From Gamsiella multidivaricata (lineage: Eukaryota > Mortierellomycota > Mortierellomycetes > Mortierellales > Mortierellaceae): a DNA stretch of 30,932 nucleotides. Under the pieces are notes generated by a model. That model did no database searches and was not told the origin of the DNA. It saw only the letters and a list, made by a program, of their open reading frames with translations. Positions within the stretch are counted from its first letter, which is position 1, and each line of letters opens with the position of its first letter. Both the position numbers and the translations under genes were made by a program. The stretch covers positions 1 through 30,932 of the forward strand of contig NW_026251866.1 of assembly GCF_025024155.1 (NCBI RefSeq), read 5' to 3'. Positions 10,701 to 20,600 of the stretch are shown here, in pieces.

Positions 10701-13395
10701 CTCAGTCTTGTATACAGGAGAGCGACAAGGCGGCTCTGCGAGTGCTGATGGTGCGCCGATCAGTAGCGCCGACTCTGCGCACTCGGTACAGGAGGAGTAC
10801 GAATATGTTTCCATGCAGCGCCAAGGCTCCCCAGTCGCATCCGTATACGCTGCCAGCCTTTTTGATGATTCACATGGCCAGCCGAGTCAGGGACCATCAG
10901 CCTCCGTCTCGAAACATCCACCTCTGCAGCACCATCCCTTGATGAACTTTAGCCCAAGGTTGGGTACGGCGCTTCGCAAGCTGCGTAATCGACCTCGCGC
11001 AGGCAGCGCATCATCCAAAGAGGACCTTTCTATTCCACCAGGGGATCTTACTGGGGCACTGCAGCAAAACCAGGGCGTATCCGGATCCGACACCTCGAGT
11101 CAGACCAGCAACGACAGTTCCACTACCAACACAAACAACGACGCTGGCGCGCGGCCACGCCCTGCCTCGGTTCTCGGTAGCCCTTTGGAAGATGAACAAC
11201 CGTCCAAGAACCCGAATACTTCCATCTCAGCTATGGGTTTACAGTCTGGGCGTCCCAAGGCAAATCCAAGTACAGCGCCCCTGATTGTATTACAGAAGCC
11301 ATCGCCGCACCTGGGTCACATTGAACCACCGTCTCCTATGTATGCTGAGGGAATGTTTCCGGATGGGGGCTATCATGGTATGCAAAGTTGCGATGAGTTC
11401 TGAATTCATGGCTATAGCCTCTCGCAGACTGTTCTAACGCGCTTTTTTGTTCGGTTCTTTCTTCCTTTCTTTTTTTTTTTCGGTTTAGAACGAGCATCTA
11501 TGGATGACAGCCGCCTTCTGTCCATGCGCCACCAATCTTATAGCGCTGTCAGTGTAAGATCAGATCGCTACTCACCCAATGTTGGTTCACTGAGCCCAGT
11601 TCTCAACGACAGACTGACAGCCACAAGCGGCAGACCCAGGAGACATAGCATCAACCATCCGCCAACTGCCTCTCCTGTAGCATATGCCATGCATCACCAT
11701 TTTATGACTCATGGTCTTGGAGTCACACCAACTTCGCCTCTTCGAAGAGAGTTCACTCGGGACGATGATGATACCGAGTTCAGTCCAACAATGACTTTAA
11801 ACAGAGGCGGCTCTGGTAACAGCAGGAATCGGGACAATACTGATGCCCTATCCATGCGGTCTGCAGAGTCACATTCGCCCAACGACTCACAACCTCATCG
11901 CTCCAGCACGTTTCGTCATATCTTATCGTCTCTGGGAGATAAGGTCAAGAAGAAAAATGTCCCACAACAGGGCTTTCATCCGAGTAGCGATGATCCCTAC
12001 AACACCGTGGGCTTTGTGGGCATGGCCGGAATTATAGCGATTGGCCGGGCAGGAACCACCTATGGCACTGAGGACGATCCTTATGCCCAAGCTGGCGGCG
12101 TTGAGGAGCGCAAGGAGTTGCAACGTGCTTCAATGGACAGCAACCGACCCCACCATAGTCAAAATAGTGATGGGGAGTCATTATTTCGTGCCACAGAGGA
12201 ACGGAAGATGAAGGCTGGTTTGGGCCCATTGTTGGAAAGTCCGACCACTCCTCCGACACAGTCGATCATGGGCAAGGCTATCGCCATAGACGTCGATCAT
12301 CATAAGGAGTCTCTGCATGCGCGTCCTGGTTACATTGGCGAATATCCCACGCCTGTCCGTATGCATTCGATGTTGAACAGAGAGGCAGCGGCGGTTCGAT
12401 CAGTTGCGGAGCAAGAGGAGGAACAGGACGAGGAGGATGATCCACCGAAGGATGTCGATCATGAACCTTCATCGAGCACGAGAGCAAGCAGCTATTCACT
12501 GTCCCTGGATGTCAGTCTGTCCCCGTCTCTGCCTCTCAGCGCCAGGGTCGCGACTGTGAAGAGCAACTCGATGCCGCCCCCACAGACTGGTATGCTTCCG
12601 GAGCCATTGCCTGTACCCACGAGTGGCGAGGAGATCCCACTGGCAATGCCGATCTATATCCGTGACAGCGGAACGAGCAGTGACCAGGGAGATTTTCGCT
12701 CCGGTAGCTCTGAGCAGACCATGGCGCGCTACGAGTATGGGACGATGGTGAACAATCCTCGGGTGGAAGAGCCTTCCCGGGACAGAGAACAGGCAGCAGT
12801 GACTGACCGTGATGACGATGGTGAAGGAGCGGTCGAGGACGACGGACGATTCCTACATCCATCATCAAAGGCTTCACCACCCAACTCCTTGCCGGGAACC
12901 AAGAAGAGCCAGCACCGGAATATCTTTAAGCGACTGATCCGTCGGAAATCCGAGGACTCCTTGACAGCGATGGCGAACGATCCCAGCCGTCATTCAAATC
13001 TGTCGTCGTCGTCGTCCTCTCTTTATATGAGCCCGAAAGCATCCCAGTCGCAGTCGTCGGTCTTGGGGACTTCGAGCACGTCTTCGTCATCGTTCTCGCT
13101 GCCGTTCCTCCACCACCACCACCTCCCCCACTACCATCACCATCAAGACCAGCAACATCAATCGCAAGGACTTGAGCAGCCGTCGTTCGACCCTTCACAT
13201 CCGCAAGAATATCTTTACCAGGAACACTCGTCGACACAGGTCCCAGACCACAACCCAGATCTTATGTATCACCAGGGACAGACACCAGAGGACGCCTCGA
13301 TCGCGAGGGAGGGCTCTTTGAATGGCGCGAGGACGAAAACTAGGACTCGACCACGATCTTCGACCATCCATGCGATTTCTTTAAGTCGGACCTAA
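7770..13395 (+). CDS. NVJ2: SMP-domain ER membrane contact-site protein, TEX2/Nvj2-like
   Basis: The model has exons 7770-8657, 8803-11377 and 11489-13395. Intron 1 is phase 0 (GTAAGT to ATTGATAG) and intron 2 is phase 1 (GTATGC to a T-rich tract ending TTTAG). The 5,370 spliced bases give 1,789 residues. Residues about 2-27 are a hydrophobic membrane segment. Residues about 88-285 look like a split PH domain (FAGWISVKR start, then IKGASMFIYEN, then a YFTLLRCS strand). Residues about 321-505 are the SMP lipid-binding domain. It begins SAWLNAMLGRIFL and contains RPKLLSFKPNGDLVMDMNLL and a long amphipathic strand series. Membrane segment, PH, SMP is the order in yeast Nvj2 and animal TEX2, which move lipids between the ER and apposed membranes. 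The remaining 1,280 residues are low-complexity, Ser/Pro/His-rich and much longer than the usual tail. The family call is firm; the exact orthologue is inferred. Confidence 0.88.
8658..8802 (+). other. Intron 1 of the SMP-domain gene
   Basis: It is 145 bases, starts GTAAGT, and ends with a T-run followed by CTATTGATAG. It is phase 0. The open frame runs on only 14 codons past the donor, to a TGA, whereas the SMP homology resumes exactly at the acceptor. Confidence 0.85.
11378..11488 (+). other. Intron 2 of the SMP-domain gene
   Basis: It is 111 bases, starts GTATGC, and ends with a long T-tract and GGTTTAG. Splicing is phase 1 (G + AA) and joins the 5' ORF, which otherwise stops at 11401, to a 630-codon downstream ORF of the same composition. 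Without this intron the downstream ORF would be an orphan with no promoter space. Confidence 0.8.
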
Positions 13396-13945
13396 GATCA
13401 TCATACCTTAATGTTTATTGGACAAAATTCTTTTGCTGTGCTGAACTGTGCTTCGTGTTTGAGGTTAGGTCTTTGGCGAAAGGTTCTTCTCAATTTTGTA
13501 AATTATATAGACGATGGAGAAACGGACAAAAGACCAAAAAAAAAAAAAAAAAAAAAAAAAAAGCCGATAATAGTAATAATAAAGCGGCCATCTGATCCCT
13601 ATCCATCCATGGTCATTGTTTGTCCACGTTGTTGGTGATTTTGATGGAAGTTGAAAGAGAGAGAGAACAACAGATACAGAACGCGTAGAGCGGGCATATC
13701 AGCAAAGGATCAACGAGTTGACGCTCACTGAAGGGCACTAAAGTAAACCGGGATTCGGGGTTCGAGAACGACGAGGCATGGATGGACATCGACAGCGATA
13801 AATGACCATGGACAGAAACCCAGAAGGCCGCCGTTTATTTTTATCAGTGTGTATGTTTCACTACACTTTACTGTTGTGCTGCGTCTTAGGAGTCCTTTTT
13901 TATCTTTCATTGCCACACCTCGTTAGTTGCATTTAGAGAAGCGCA
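13396..13945. other. 3' flank of the SMP-domain gene
   Basis: It contains a 27-base A-run at about 13536-13562 and an AATAAA-type signal near 13573. No ORF of note was found. It ends at the left target duplication of the LINE-type insertion. Confidence 0.55.
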
Positions 13946-13956
13946 TGCATTTATAG

Positions 13957-13958
<2 letters not shown>
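13946..13958. repeat. Left target-site duplication of LINE copy A
   Basis: TGCATTTATAGAA is repeated exactly at 16991-17003. The two copies bracket a poly(A)-tailed unit, the signature of target-primed reverse transcription. Confidence 0.85.
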
Positions 13959-13959
<1 letters not shown>

Positions 13960-13992
<33 letters not shown>

Positions 13993-16990
13993 ATCGCTGT
14001 CCTCACCACCAAAGCGGAACCGATCCACAGTCGCCAAAAGACAGGTCACATTCCCCGGGCCTGCCCCTAGGGCCTACGCAACAATTGCCACACCTCATCA
14101 GTGTGTTAAAAGCTGAAAACACCTTGTTACAAGAAGGGTATCTTCCCCATCCCCTCCATGGTTGTCAACCGCCTCCTCCCTTGCAGGCAATCCAGCAGCG
14201 TCCGATCCGCTGCGTCTGGGTCAAGCAGGGGGCCAGGGCAGCTCCCGTTTACATGGTCAGCGAGTAATGCACCACACGGACATTGGTCATCGTCGCTAAT
14301 GTATCCATACCCATCACTCCAGTCCCCTCTCGGTCCCTTGTATGGAGTTCGTTTCATCTTGGCTGTGATCCCCCATTCTCGCTCTCGAGCAATAGTGACC
14401 TTGCAGCGTGGTTTCCAGATCAGCTCCGTAGCTTTCTCCGCAATAAAGCCGACGAACTTGTGAATGACCTGGCGCGCAATCGACGATGGCGAGGTAAATA
14501 GACTGCCCCACTCCTTGATAAGGCTGACGGGTGTGATGCCACGGCATAAATCGCTGATGCTCCAGGTCAGATCCGGAGAGCGGTCATAATACTCGTCGCC
14601 TTTGAGCATTGATCGGGTCCCGGCGATACAGGATAGACCTCGGATGTGGGTCTCGTTGTTAGGACAAACCCATCGAATGGGTTTCGGTGCAGCAGCGGCG
14701 GCTCCAGCGCGGATCCTATCACGCTCTTGCTGCTTCTTGCTGTTCTTGTTGTATTCGGTCGTTGCAGCTCGTCCCCACTTATCAATCTGCTGTAGCCCTT
14801 CACGCCAGATCTCCTTGTGGACATCTCTAGTAGCACTGCACGTCCACAGGTGATGGTTGTCCTCGTCCTGAACATCGCAGACGCAGCAGACACGGTCAGG
14901 ATATAGACTCGGGTGGCGAGCCTTCATGGTATTCAGGGTAGGCAGCATACCATGCAGCTTCTTAATATGATGTGTCCTCTGGGAGGTATCAGCAGCACTG
15001 CTGAAGAACGTGTGCACAGAGCGCTTGTCGTGGACATGGGCAAGGGTGGACCGCCACTCCACGTCGGCAAGATCTGGTATCGCTCTCTTGACACGACGTT
15101 GGGTTGTCCAGGCCTGATGACGCCTGATTGTCGTCTGCTGCTTGAGTAGCTGCCGCAGATCATGTTCCACAAGATGGTCGTGGCAATGTGCAAAAAAGCG
15201 GATGTCTTGCTGCTCGCTTAAATCAACCGACCAGGGCATTGACTCGACTCGGACGGCGGCTGTCGCCACAGTGTCTGCAATATTGTTGCCAGTGTTGGTG
15301 CTGTGCCCACGGACCCACCTCACCTCCACCGACCCAGACCGATCCTGGACAATCTTGTGTAGTGCTGCCCAGTGTCCAGAGTACGTACTACGGAACCGCT
15401 TACGAGGTAGCGTGCCCGCACGGGAACGCACAAGCTGCTGGTATTGTTGCACGACCGCTTGGTTGTCGAGCTCCATAATAATGTTTTGGTCTGGTGGTGC
15501 AGATAGGATGGCAGCTAGGAGACCCATGAGTTCTGCTTTTGCTGAAGAAGCGTACCCGTCTGTGCGGCCCTGCACACACCTGACCACGGGCTGCGATCGA
15601 TCAACGACCCCAAAGGCCATGGCTACGTCTTCTTGACCAGTGTTAATCAAAGAGCCATCGGAGGAGATGACTCGCGGTGCTGTGTTGTCGACAGGAGATT
15701 CTCGCAGCTGTGACACAGCAACTGCCTCAGCGTGTGATAAGCTGACTGGTCCAATTGTGGTTCTGTCTGGATATAATGTGCCCACCTCCTCAGACAGCTG
15801 GTGTTCAGGCAGCAATGGATACGTTTGGCGTTGAGGCAGTAGACGCAACTCTCGTTGTTGTTGACGCTGTAGTCGACGTTCGCTGTTACGCAGGCGTCGG
15901 CGCTCCCGTGCCTGCTGGGTACCGTACTGGGCATGTATCGCTTGCGATGCACGTGCGCGTTGTGAGTTGATGTCTTGCAAAAGTGCTTTTCTGCGCCGAG
16001 CAGCAGAGTCTAAGGCAGCCTGTGCGCGTCCTCGTAGGCGAGCCAGGGCGGTGTGATACTGCGCGCTGTTAAGATCCAAGAGTGGTGAAAGGTTGCGGAC
16101 AGAGGTACGGCTGGCTATCTCGTATCGCCTGTGATTGGCGCGCGAAGCACGGTGCACGCTGTTGACCTTTTGTTGTAAATCGCTGGTGATGGCGGCGCTT
16201 ACGGTATTGTATGCAGCATGGGCGCCCTTAATTTTCAATGCACACCTGTCTGCGAGGCGAGAGAGTGCAGCATCTCTGCTGGTAGCAATTGCAGCGAGGC
16301 TGGGAACAACTTGTACCCCATTGTCCGCAGTACTGGGCGCCTGAGGTTGGGCGGGCCCCGTTGGCCACGTGATGAGAGACAAGGCAGCAACTGTGTGTGT
16401 GTTTGTTTGTGAGAAAAATATTTCTGTTGGGTCAAAGTCCTCGCGCGAGGTGCCGTTCGCAGGTTGCTTTCCTTTGTCCTTCTTCTCCTCCGACATACAC
16501 CTCTCCTCTTCCTCCTCCTCACTAACATGCCGCTCAACATCAGCATCAGAAGATTCATGGACTGTAGGTGTCACAGATTCCATAGCAGCGAGACGAGTCA
16601 GGGCTTCGGCACGTCGTCTTGCTCGAGGGTCAACTAGCGGTTCGTCCTCGGACTCACTACTGGGAGCAGGAGAGGGACAGAGCCGAGTCTGGGCAGTCGG
16701 AGGCGCACTAGCAACAGCACCTTCCCCTGCTTGGTCGTGGACAACACCGTCGTCGTCGGGACGGTTGTCGTAGTCGTCGACATCGCCAGCACGTAGCGCT
16801 GTGGTGTGGTAAACCCACACGGAGTATAGACGGGGTATCCAGGTACAAGGGACGGACACAACACCTGATATGACACGATGGGAGGAATAGGTACAGGACA
16901 CTCATACGATCATACCAGGCACGTGCTGCACGTGCAGTTACAGGATGTGCAAGTAGAAGGACGTGCAATTAGACAAGAGTCAATAGGGTT
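13960..16990 (-). mobile_element. LINE-type retroelement, copy A
   Basis: The unit is in minus orientation: a 30-base poly(A) tail (T-run 13960-13989), a 137-base 3' UTR, one long ORF and an approximately 90-base 5' UTR. It ends exactly at a 13-bp direct target duplication (13946-13958 and 16991-17003). It shares 1,138 bases without indels with copy B (27374-28511). The tail and target duplication show mobilisation by non-LTR machinery. An in-frame TAA lies about 60 bases upstream of the ORF start and inside the element. The ORF has RNase H and CCHC motifs but no reverse transcriptase or endonuclease, so the unit is either non-autonomous or a rearranged derivative of a larger LINE. Confidence 0.88.
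14127..16901 (-). CDS. Retroelement protein: coiled-coil-like N-terminus, RNase H, CCHC fingers
   Basis: Uninterrupted ORF of 924 residues. Residues about 40-180 are acidic and Ser/Pro-rich. Residues about 200-390 are rich in Arg, Gln and Ala and probably helical or coiled-coil. Residues about 410-550 form an RNase H1-type fold with the full active site: Asp415 (in SSDGS), Glu457 (AKAEL), Asp479 (ELDNQ), His533 (RGHS) and Asp543 (NIADT). Near residues 670-687 is a C-X2-C-X7-H-X4-C finger of the type found at the end of LINE ORF2 proteins. A second Cys/His cluster (C-X-C-X6-H-X4-C) lies near 868-882. No YxDD-type reverse transcriptase motif and no endonuclease are visible. RNase H in LINEs removes RNA from the DNA hybrid during second-strand synthesis. 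The ORF is intact although the unit looks non-autonomous. Start chosen at the first ATG after the in-element stop; later starts are possible. Confidence 0.8.
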   Translation of the reverse strand: MSCTYSSHRVISGVVSVPCTWIPRLYSVWVYHTTALRAGDVDDYDNRPDDDGVVHDQAGEGAVASAPPTAQTRLCPSPAPSSESEDEPLVDPRARRRAEALTRLAAMESVTPTVHESSDADVERHVSEEEEEERCMSEEKKDKGKQPANGTSREDFDPTEIFFSQTNTHTVAALSLITWPTGPAQPQAPSTADNGVQVVPSLAAIATSRDAALSRLADRCALKIKGAHAAYNTVSAAITSDLQQKVNSVHRASRANHRRYEIASRTSVRNLSPLLDLNSAQYHTALARLRGRAQAALDSAARRRKALLQDINSQRARASQAIHAQYGTQQARERRRLRNSERRLQRQQQRELRLLPQRQTYPLLPEHQLSEEVGTLYPDRTTIGPVSLSHAEAVAVSQLRESPVDNTAPRVISSDGSLINTGQEDVAMAFGVVDRSQPVVRCVQGRTDGYASSAKAELMGLLAAILSAPPDQNIIMELDNQAVVQQYQQLVRSRAGTLPRKRFRSTYSGHWAALHKIVQDRSGSVEVRWVRGHSTNTGNNIADTVATAAVRVESMPWSVDLSEQQDIRFFAHCHDHLVEHDLRQLLKQQTTIRRHQAWTTQRRVKRAIPDLADVEWRSTLAHVHDKRSVHTFFSSAADTSQRTHHIKKLHGMLPTLNTMKARHPSLYPDRVCCVCDVQDEDNHHLWTCSATRDVHKEIWREGLQQIDKWGRAATTEYNKNSKKQQERDRIRAGAAAAAPKPIRWVCPNNETHIRGLSCIAGTRSMLKGDEYYDRSPDLTWSISDLCRGITPVSLIKEWGSLFTSPSSIARQVIHKFVGFIAEKATELIWKPRCKVTIAREREWGITAKMKRTPYKGPRGDWSDGYGYISDDDQCPCGALLADHVNGSCPGPLLDPDAADRTLLDCLQGRRRLTTMEGMGKIPFL

Positions 16991-17003
16991 TGCATTTATA
17001 GAA
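16991..17003. repeat. Right target-site duplication of LINE copy A
   Basis: TGCATTTATAGAA, identical to 13946-13958. It marks the 5' end of the inserted unit. Confidence 0.85.
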
Positions 17004-17639
17004 ATTTCCTTTGGTCAATAAATATCACAGGACGACAGGACCAAATGGTTCCTGGTCTGTTTCCTCACTATACTTTGCTCAACACTTGCCCCCGCACGAC
17101 ACTCCAAGTCGCTCCACGCATCCCTGTCCCAACACACTGTACCCTTCGATCGGTATACTCTGCCACAGCTGGCCTTCATAGCATATCGCCCAGCAAGAGT
17201 AGAGACGGGACCCGTGCGTCTGAACTGCTGCACCTCTAGTGCCCCCCCAAGTGTTCCTGCGAATCCGCTCACATTACCTGCCTGCCCCCACGACAGGTAA
17301 TGATCATGATCTCATAACGAACAAGAGCGGAGGATCAAGAACAGTACCCCTCGATGCCGACGTCTGGACACAGGAGTCAAGACAGAGTCCCTTTGACCTT
17401 GCAGATCCCTAACCCGAGTGTGTTGTCGTCTTTCTTATTCTCGTAAATAGTTTTGCTGTCTTTATTATCCTCACCGTTGAAAGATCTCTTACCAGTGCCC
17501 CCACATCTGGAGCTTTATCCATACACCGTAAGATAATTATTATGTAGAGACTTCGTAAAGCAGAAGAGACTTTTATTGAGCAACATATTCACAGCTAGTA
17601 CTTTTACCTGATATAGAGCCACTACACCACACTGGCAGG
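17004..17639. other. Unassigned segment between LINE copy A and the gypsy pol
   Basis: I see no ORF with a recognisable domain. It does not resemble the 3' LTR at 22533-22747, so it is not the missing 5' LTR. It contains a hairpin at 17272-17302. An in-frame TGA at 17577-17579 closes the pol frame upstream. It may be older host sequence or an unrelated repeat joined to the truncated gypsy element. Confidence 0.5.
17272..17302. repeat. Inverted repeat with 9-bp arms
   Basis: CATTACCTG (17272-17280) and CAGGTAATG (17294-17302) are perfect inverted arms around a 13-base C-rich loop. The arms contain the donor-like string GGTAAT. The function is unknown. Confidence 0.7.
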
Positions 17640-17651
17640 GTCGAATTGTTG

Positions 17652-20600
17652 ATGGAAGCCTCTGGTCTCAAGGACTCTGCTTACGAGAAGTTGGTCTTGG
17701 AATCTCTGTTCGCTGGTTTCCCTGACGAAGGACAGAAGGCGGTCACTGCCAAGTATCCAAAGCTGGCAGATCTGCCGAATGTAGCCATGTTCCTGGACTG
17801 CGTTCGTGCTGATAGCACTCTGTTCCCTGGTCGCAAGACTGACTGGGCCAAGTGGTTTCGGTCCAGGTTCAAGACCTTAGGAGTCGGCATCCAGGCAGCA
17901 TCTTCTACGGCTATGGCCAAGAAGGCTGTTAACCAGCCAGCTAACAAGGGCAAGCACCCTCGCAAGGACAAAGAAAAAGTACCTTGCAGCAAGGAGAGAT
18001 GCAGCTCTAGTACACATTCTCCCGAGCAGTGCTATGTCATGCATCCTGAGTTGAGACCTCCACTCAAGAAAGCCAAGTCGTCTCATGGGCACGTCCGAGC
18101 GATTGCAGCCATGCGAAAGGCTCCAGCAGTTTCCTTACATCCGGTGAATGCCAAGAAATTGGCTGCCATGACCAAGGACATGGATGCTATTCGTAGCTCA
18201 AGTCTGGACTCTAGCTTAGCAGATGAAATTGGTATAGTTTCAATTAAAAATGCTGACTTTGCCCGCTACTTCACTGAGTTTGACCCTATCGAACAAGCAA
18301 AAAGACTATGTGCATTCAGAGGTCCTCTTGAGGACGACAATCGTATTGCAGTCAAAATGTTTGCCGACGGTAAAGAACTTACTGGTGTACTTGACTGTGG
18401 ATCCACACATTCTTATATTGATTTAGCGATCACTAAAGAATTGGGGATACGGGTAGCTAGGCTACCAGGACCAGTTGAGTTAGGCGAATCAGGCGTTGAA
18501 GCTGAAAACATGCTTACATGCGACAAGGTAGACCTTTCGTGTAATGAAAGGACAAACTCCTGTCAAGTGAGTGTCATAAAAATACCTTATTATGACTTTT
18601 ATATTGGTATGGATCTGTTTCCTCGCTTTGGTTACTATGTCGGCGGAATCCGCATGCCTAAACCACCTCCTTTGCCTGACATATGGATATATGACGATGA
18701 TAAACCTTCTATCATACCGGACGTTCCTCCGGAAGAAGAAGAGACTATAGACTTTGCAAAAGAAAGAGACCATTTCCTTAAAGGAATCCATGATCTCCTG
18801 GACCTCAACGCTTCTATCGATCCTAAAAGCCATTGCGACTTAGAGATCATGAAAGTAGAGCTGAAGGTGCCTCCTGATTGCAAAATTTGTGTCAAATCAC
18901 GCCAATTCCATGCACAGACAGCAAGTGCTGAAGTCGCACAACAAATCCTGAAATGGTGGGATAATGGGATCATAGTACCCTCGCCGAAAGGCAATCCCTA
19001 CAATAACTCGCTGACACTAGCAGCCAGAAGAGATCTAGAAGGCAGGGTATTAAAGTACAGAGTTTGCTTAGACCCAAGAGTACTGAACAAGCAATTGCTT
19101 GATACAGACAATTTTCCATTGCCTCTCATAACAGATATCCTTCAAAAGACAGCTGGGCACAGTTATTTTTCCACAGTTGATCTTTCTCAAGCGTACCATC
19201 GATTACTGCTTGCAGAAGAAAGCCAACCGTATACAGCATTTACCTATAATGGGAAACAATACATGTTTGCAAGAGCGCCTTTTGGTTTAAAGCCTATGAC
19301 GAGCATCTTTCAAAGAGGCATGACTTACATCCTTGGAGATCTCTCTTTCGTATGCATCTATGTAGACGACATTGTCATTTTTTCTCTCACCAAAGAAGAG
19401 CATCTAAAACATGTTAAGATTGTCATTGACAGGTTAACGAAAGCGAAGCTCATCATCAATCGAGAAAAAAGTTGTTTCTTGCGCACACAAATCGTGTTGC
19501 TAGGCTTTGTTATTGACAAACATGGGAGAAGAATTAATCCCGATAAGGTTGCTAATGTTAAATCATGGGCACCACCTACCAATTGTAAAATGGTCCAAAG
19601 ATACATGGGAATGTTCAACTACTTTCGAGAGTACATCCCGTTGTATGGTACCATTGCAGCTCCTCTAGACGCACTGCGCAATGCGAAAGGTGCATTCAAC
19701 TTGGATGACCTTCAAATGCGTTGCTTTGAAGGAATAAAAGGCTTGATTCCAAACGCACCAATCCTTTCTTTTCCTGACTTTAGTCTGCATTTCTACGTCG
19801 CGACGGATGCTTCCAATGTTGGTATTGGTACCGTGGTTTATCAACTGCCACTAGGCGAAAAGGATGATAGCAAAATCAATTACATCTCTTTTATGGCTCG
19901 AGCATTGCAAGACCATGAGAGGCGATATCCTGCTTACAAGAAGGAACTCCTGGGCATTATTTTTGCGCTGAGAAAATTCCACTATTACTTGTGGGGCAGA
20001 CGCTTCACCTTGTTCACCGACCATAAGCCTCTGACCTTCTTGCGCGATCAGGAAAATTTGTCAAACATCATGGCGGACTGGAAAGAGACAATCTTTAGCT
20101 ACGACTTCAAGATCATCCATCGTCCTGGAATTTTGAACATTATTCCTGATGCGTTGTCTAGAGCATTCCCTGAAGAATTATGGGAAAAAGACAAAATGAC
20201 TGCCATTAAAGCAAGCTCAAAGCGCAATGCCGCAATGTTTAGCCCATCTGCAGGTACAGAGACGATTGACTCTACTGATCTTGCTCTTCAGATGAGCCCT
20301 GAAAGCATTAACTTAGCCGAAGGTATCCAATTACCTGACATGCCATTCATGCATCAGATTCCTGATCCTGGAGGCTGGCAAGTTCCGGGAAAGTCAGAGC
20401 GTAAGGAGATCCTGAAGAAGACCCATTCCTTTGGTCATCTGGGGGCGACGGCCATGATCAACATGATCCACCAGGACAACAAAACGTGGCCCAAGCTGAA
20501 AGAAGACTGTGTCCTCTGGGTAAAGTCATGCTCGTCCTGTCAGCGCTACAACATAGCAAGAAAGGGCTACCACCCTCTCAAAGCCATTCACGCAGAATTG

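Noticed and set aside
13909..13921. ATTGCCACACCTC occurs just outside LINE copy A and again in its 3' UTR (14084-14096)
   Set aside because: It is not at the element boundaries; the real target duplication is TGCATTTATAGAA. It is most likely chance.
17004..17639. Candidate 5' LTR of the gypsy element
   Set aside because: It shares no visible similarity with the 3' LTR at 22533-22747 and has no primer-binding site before gag.
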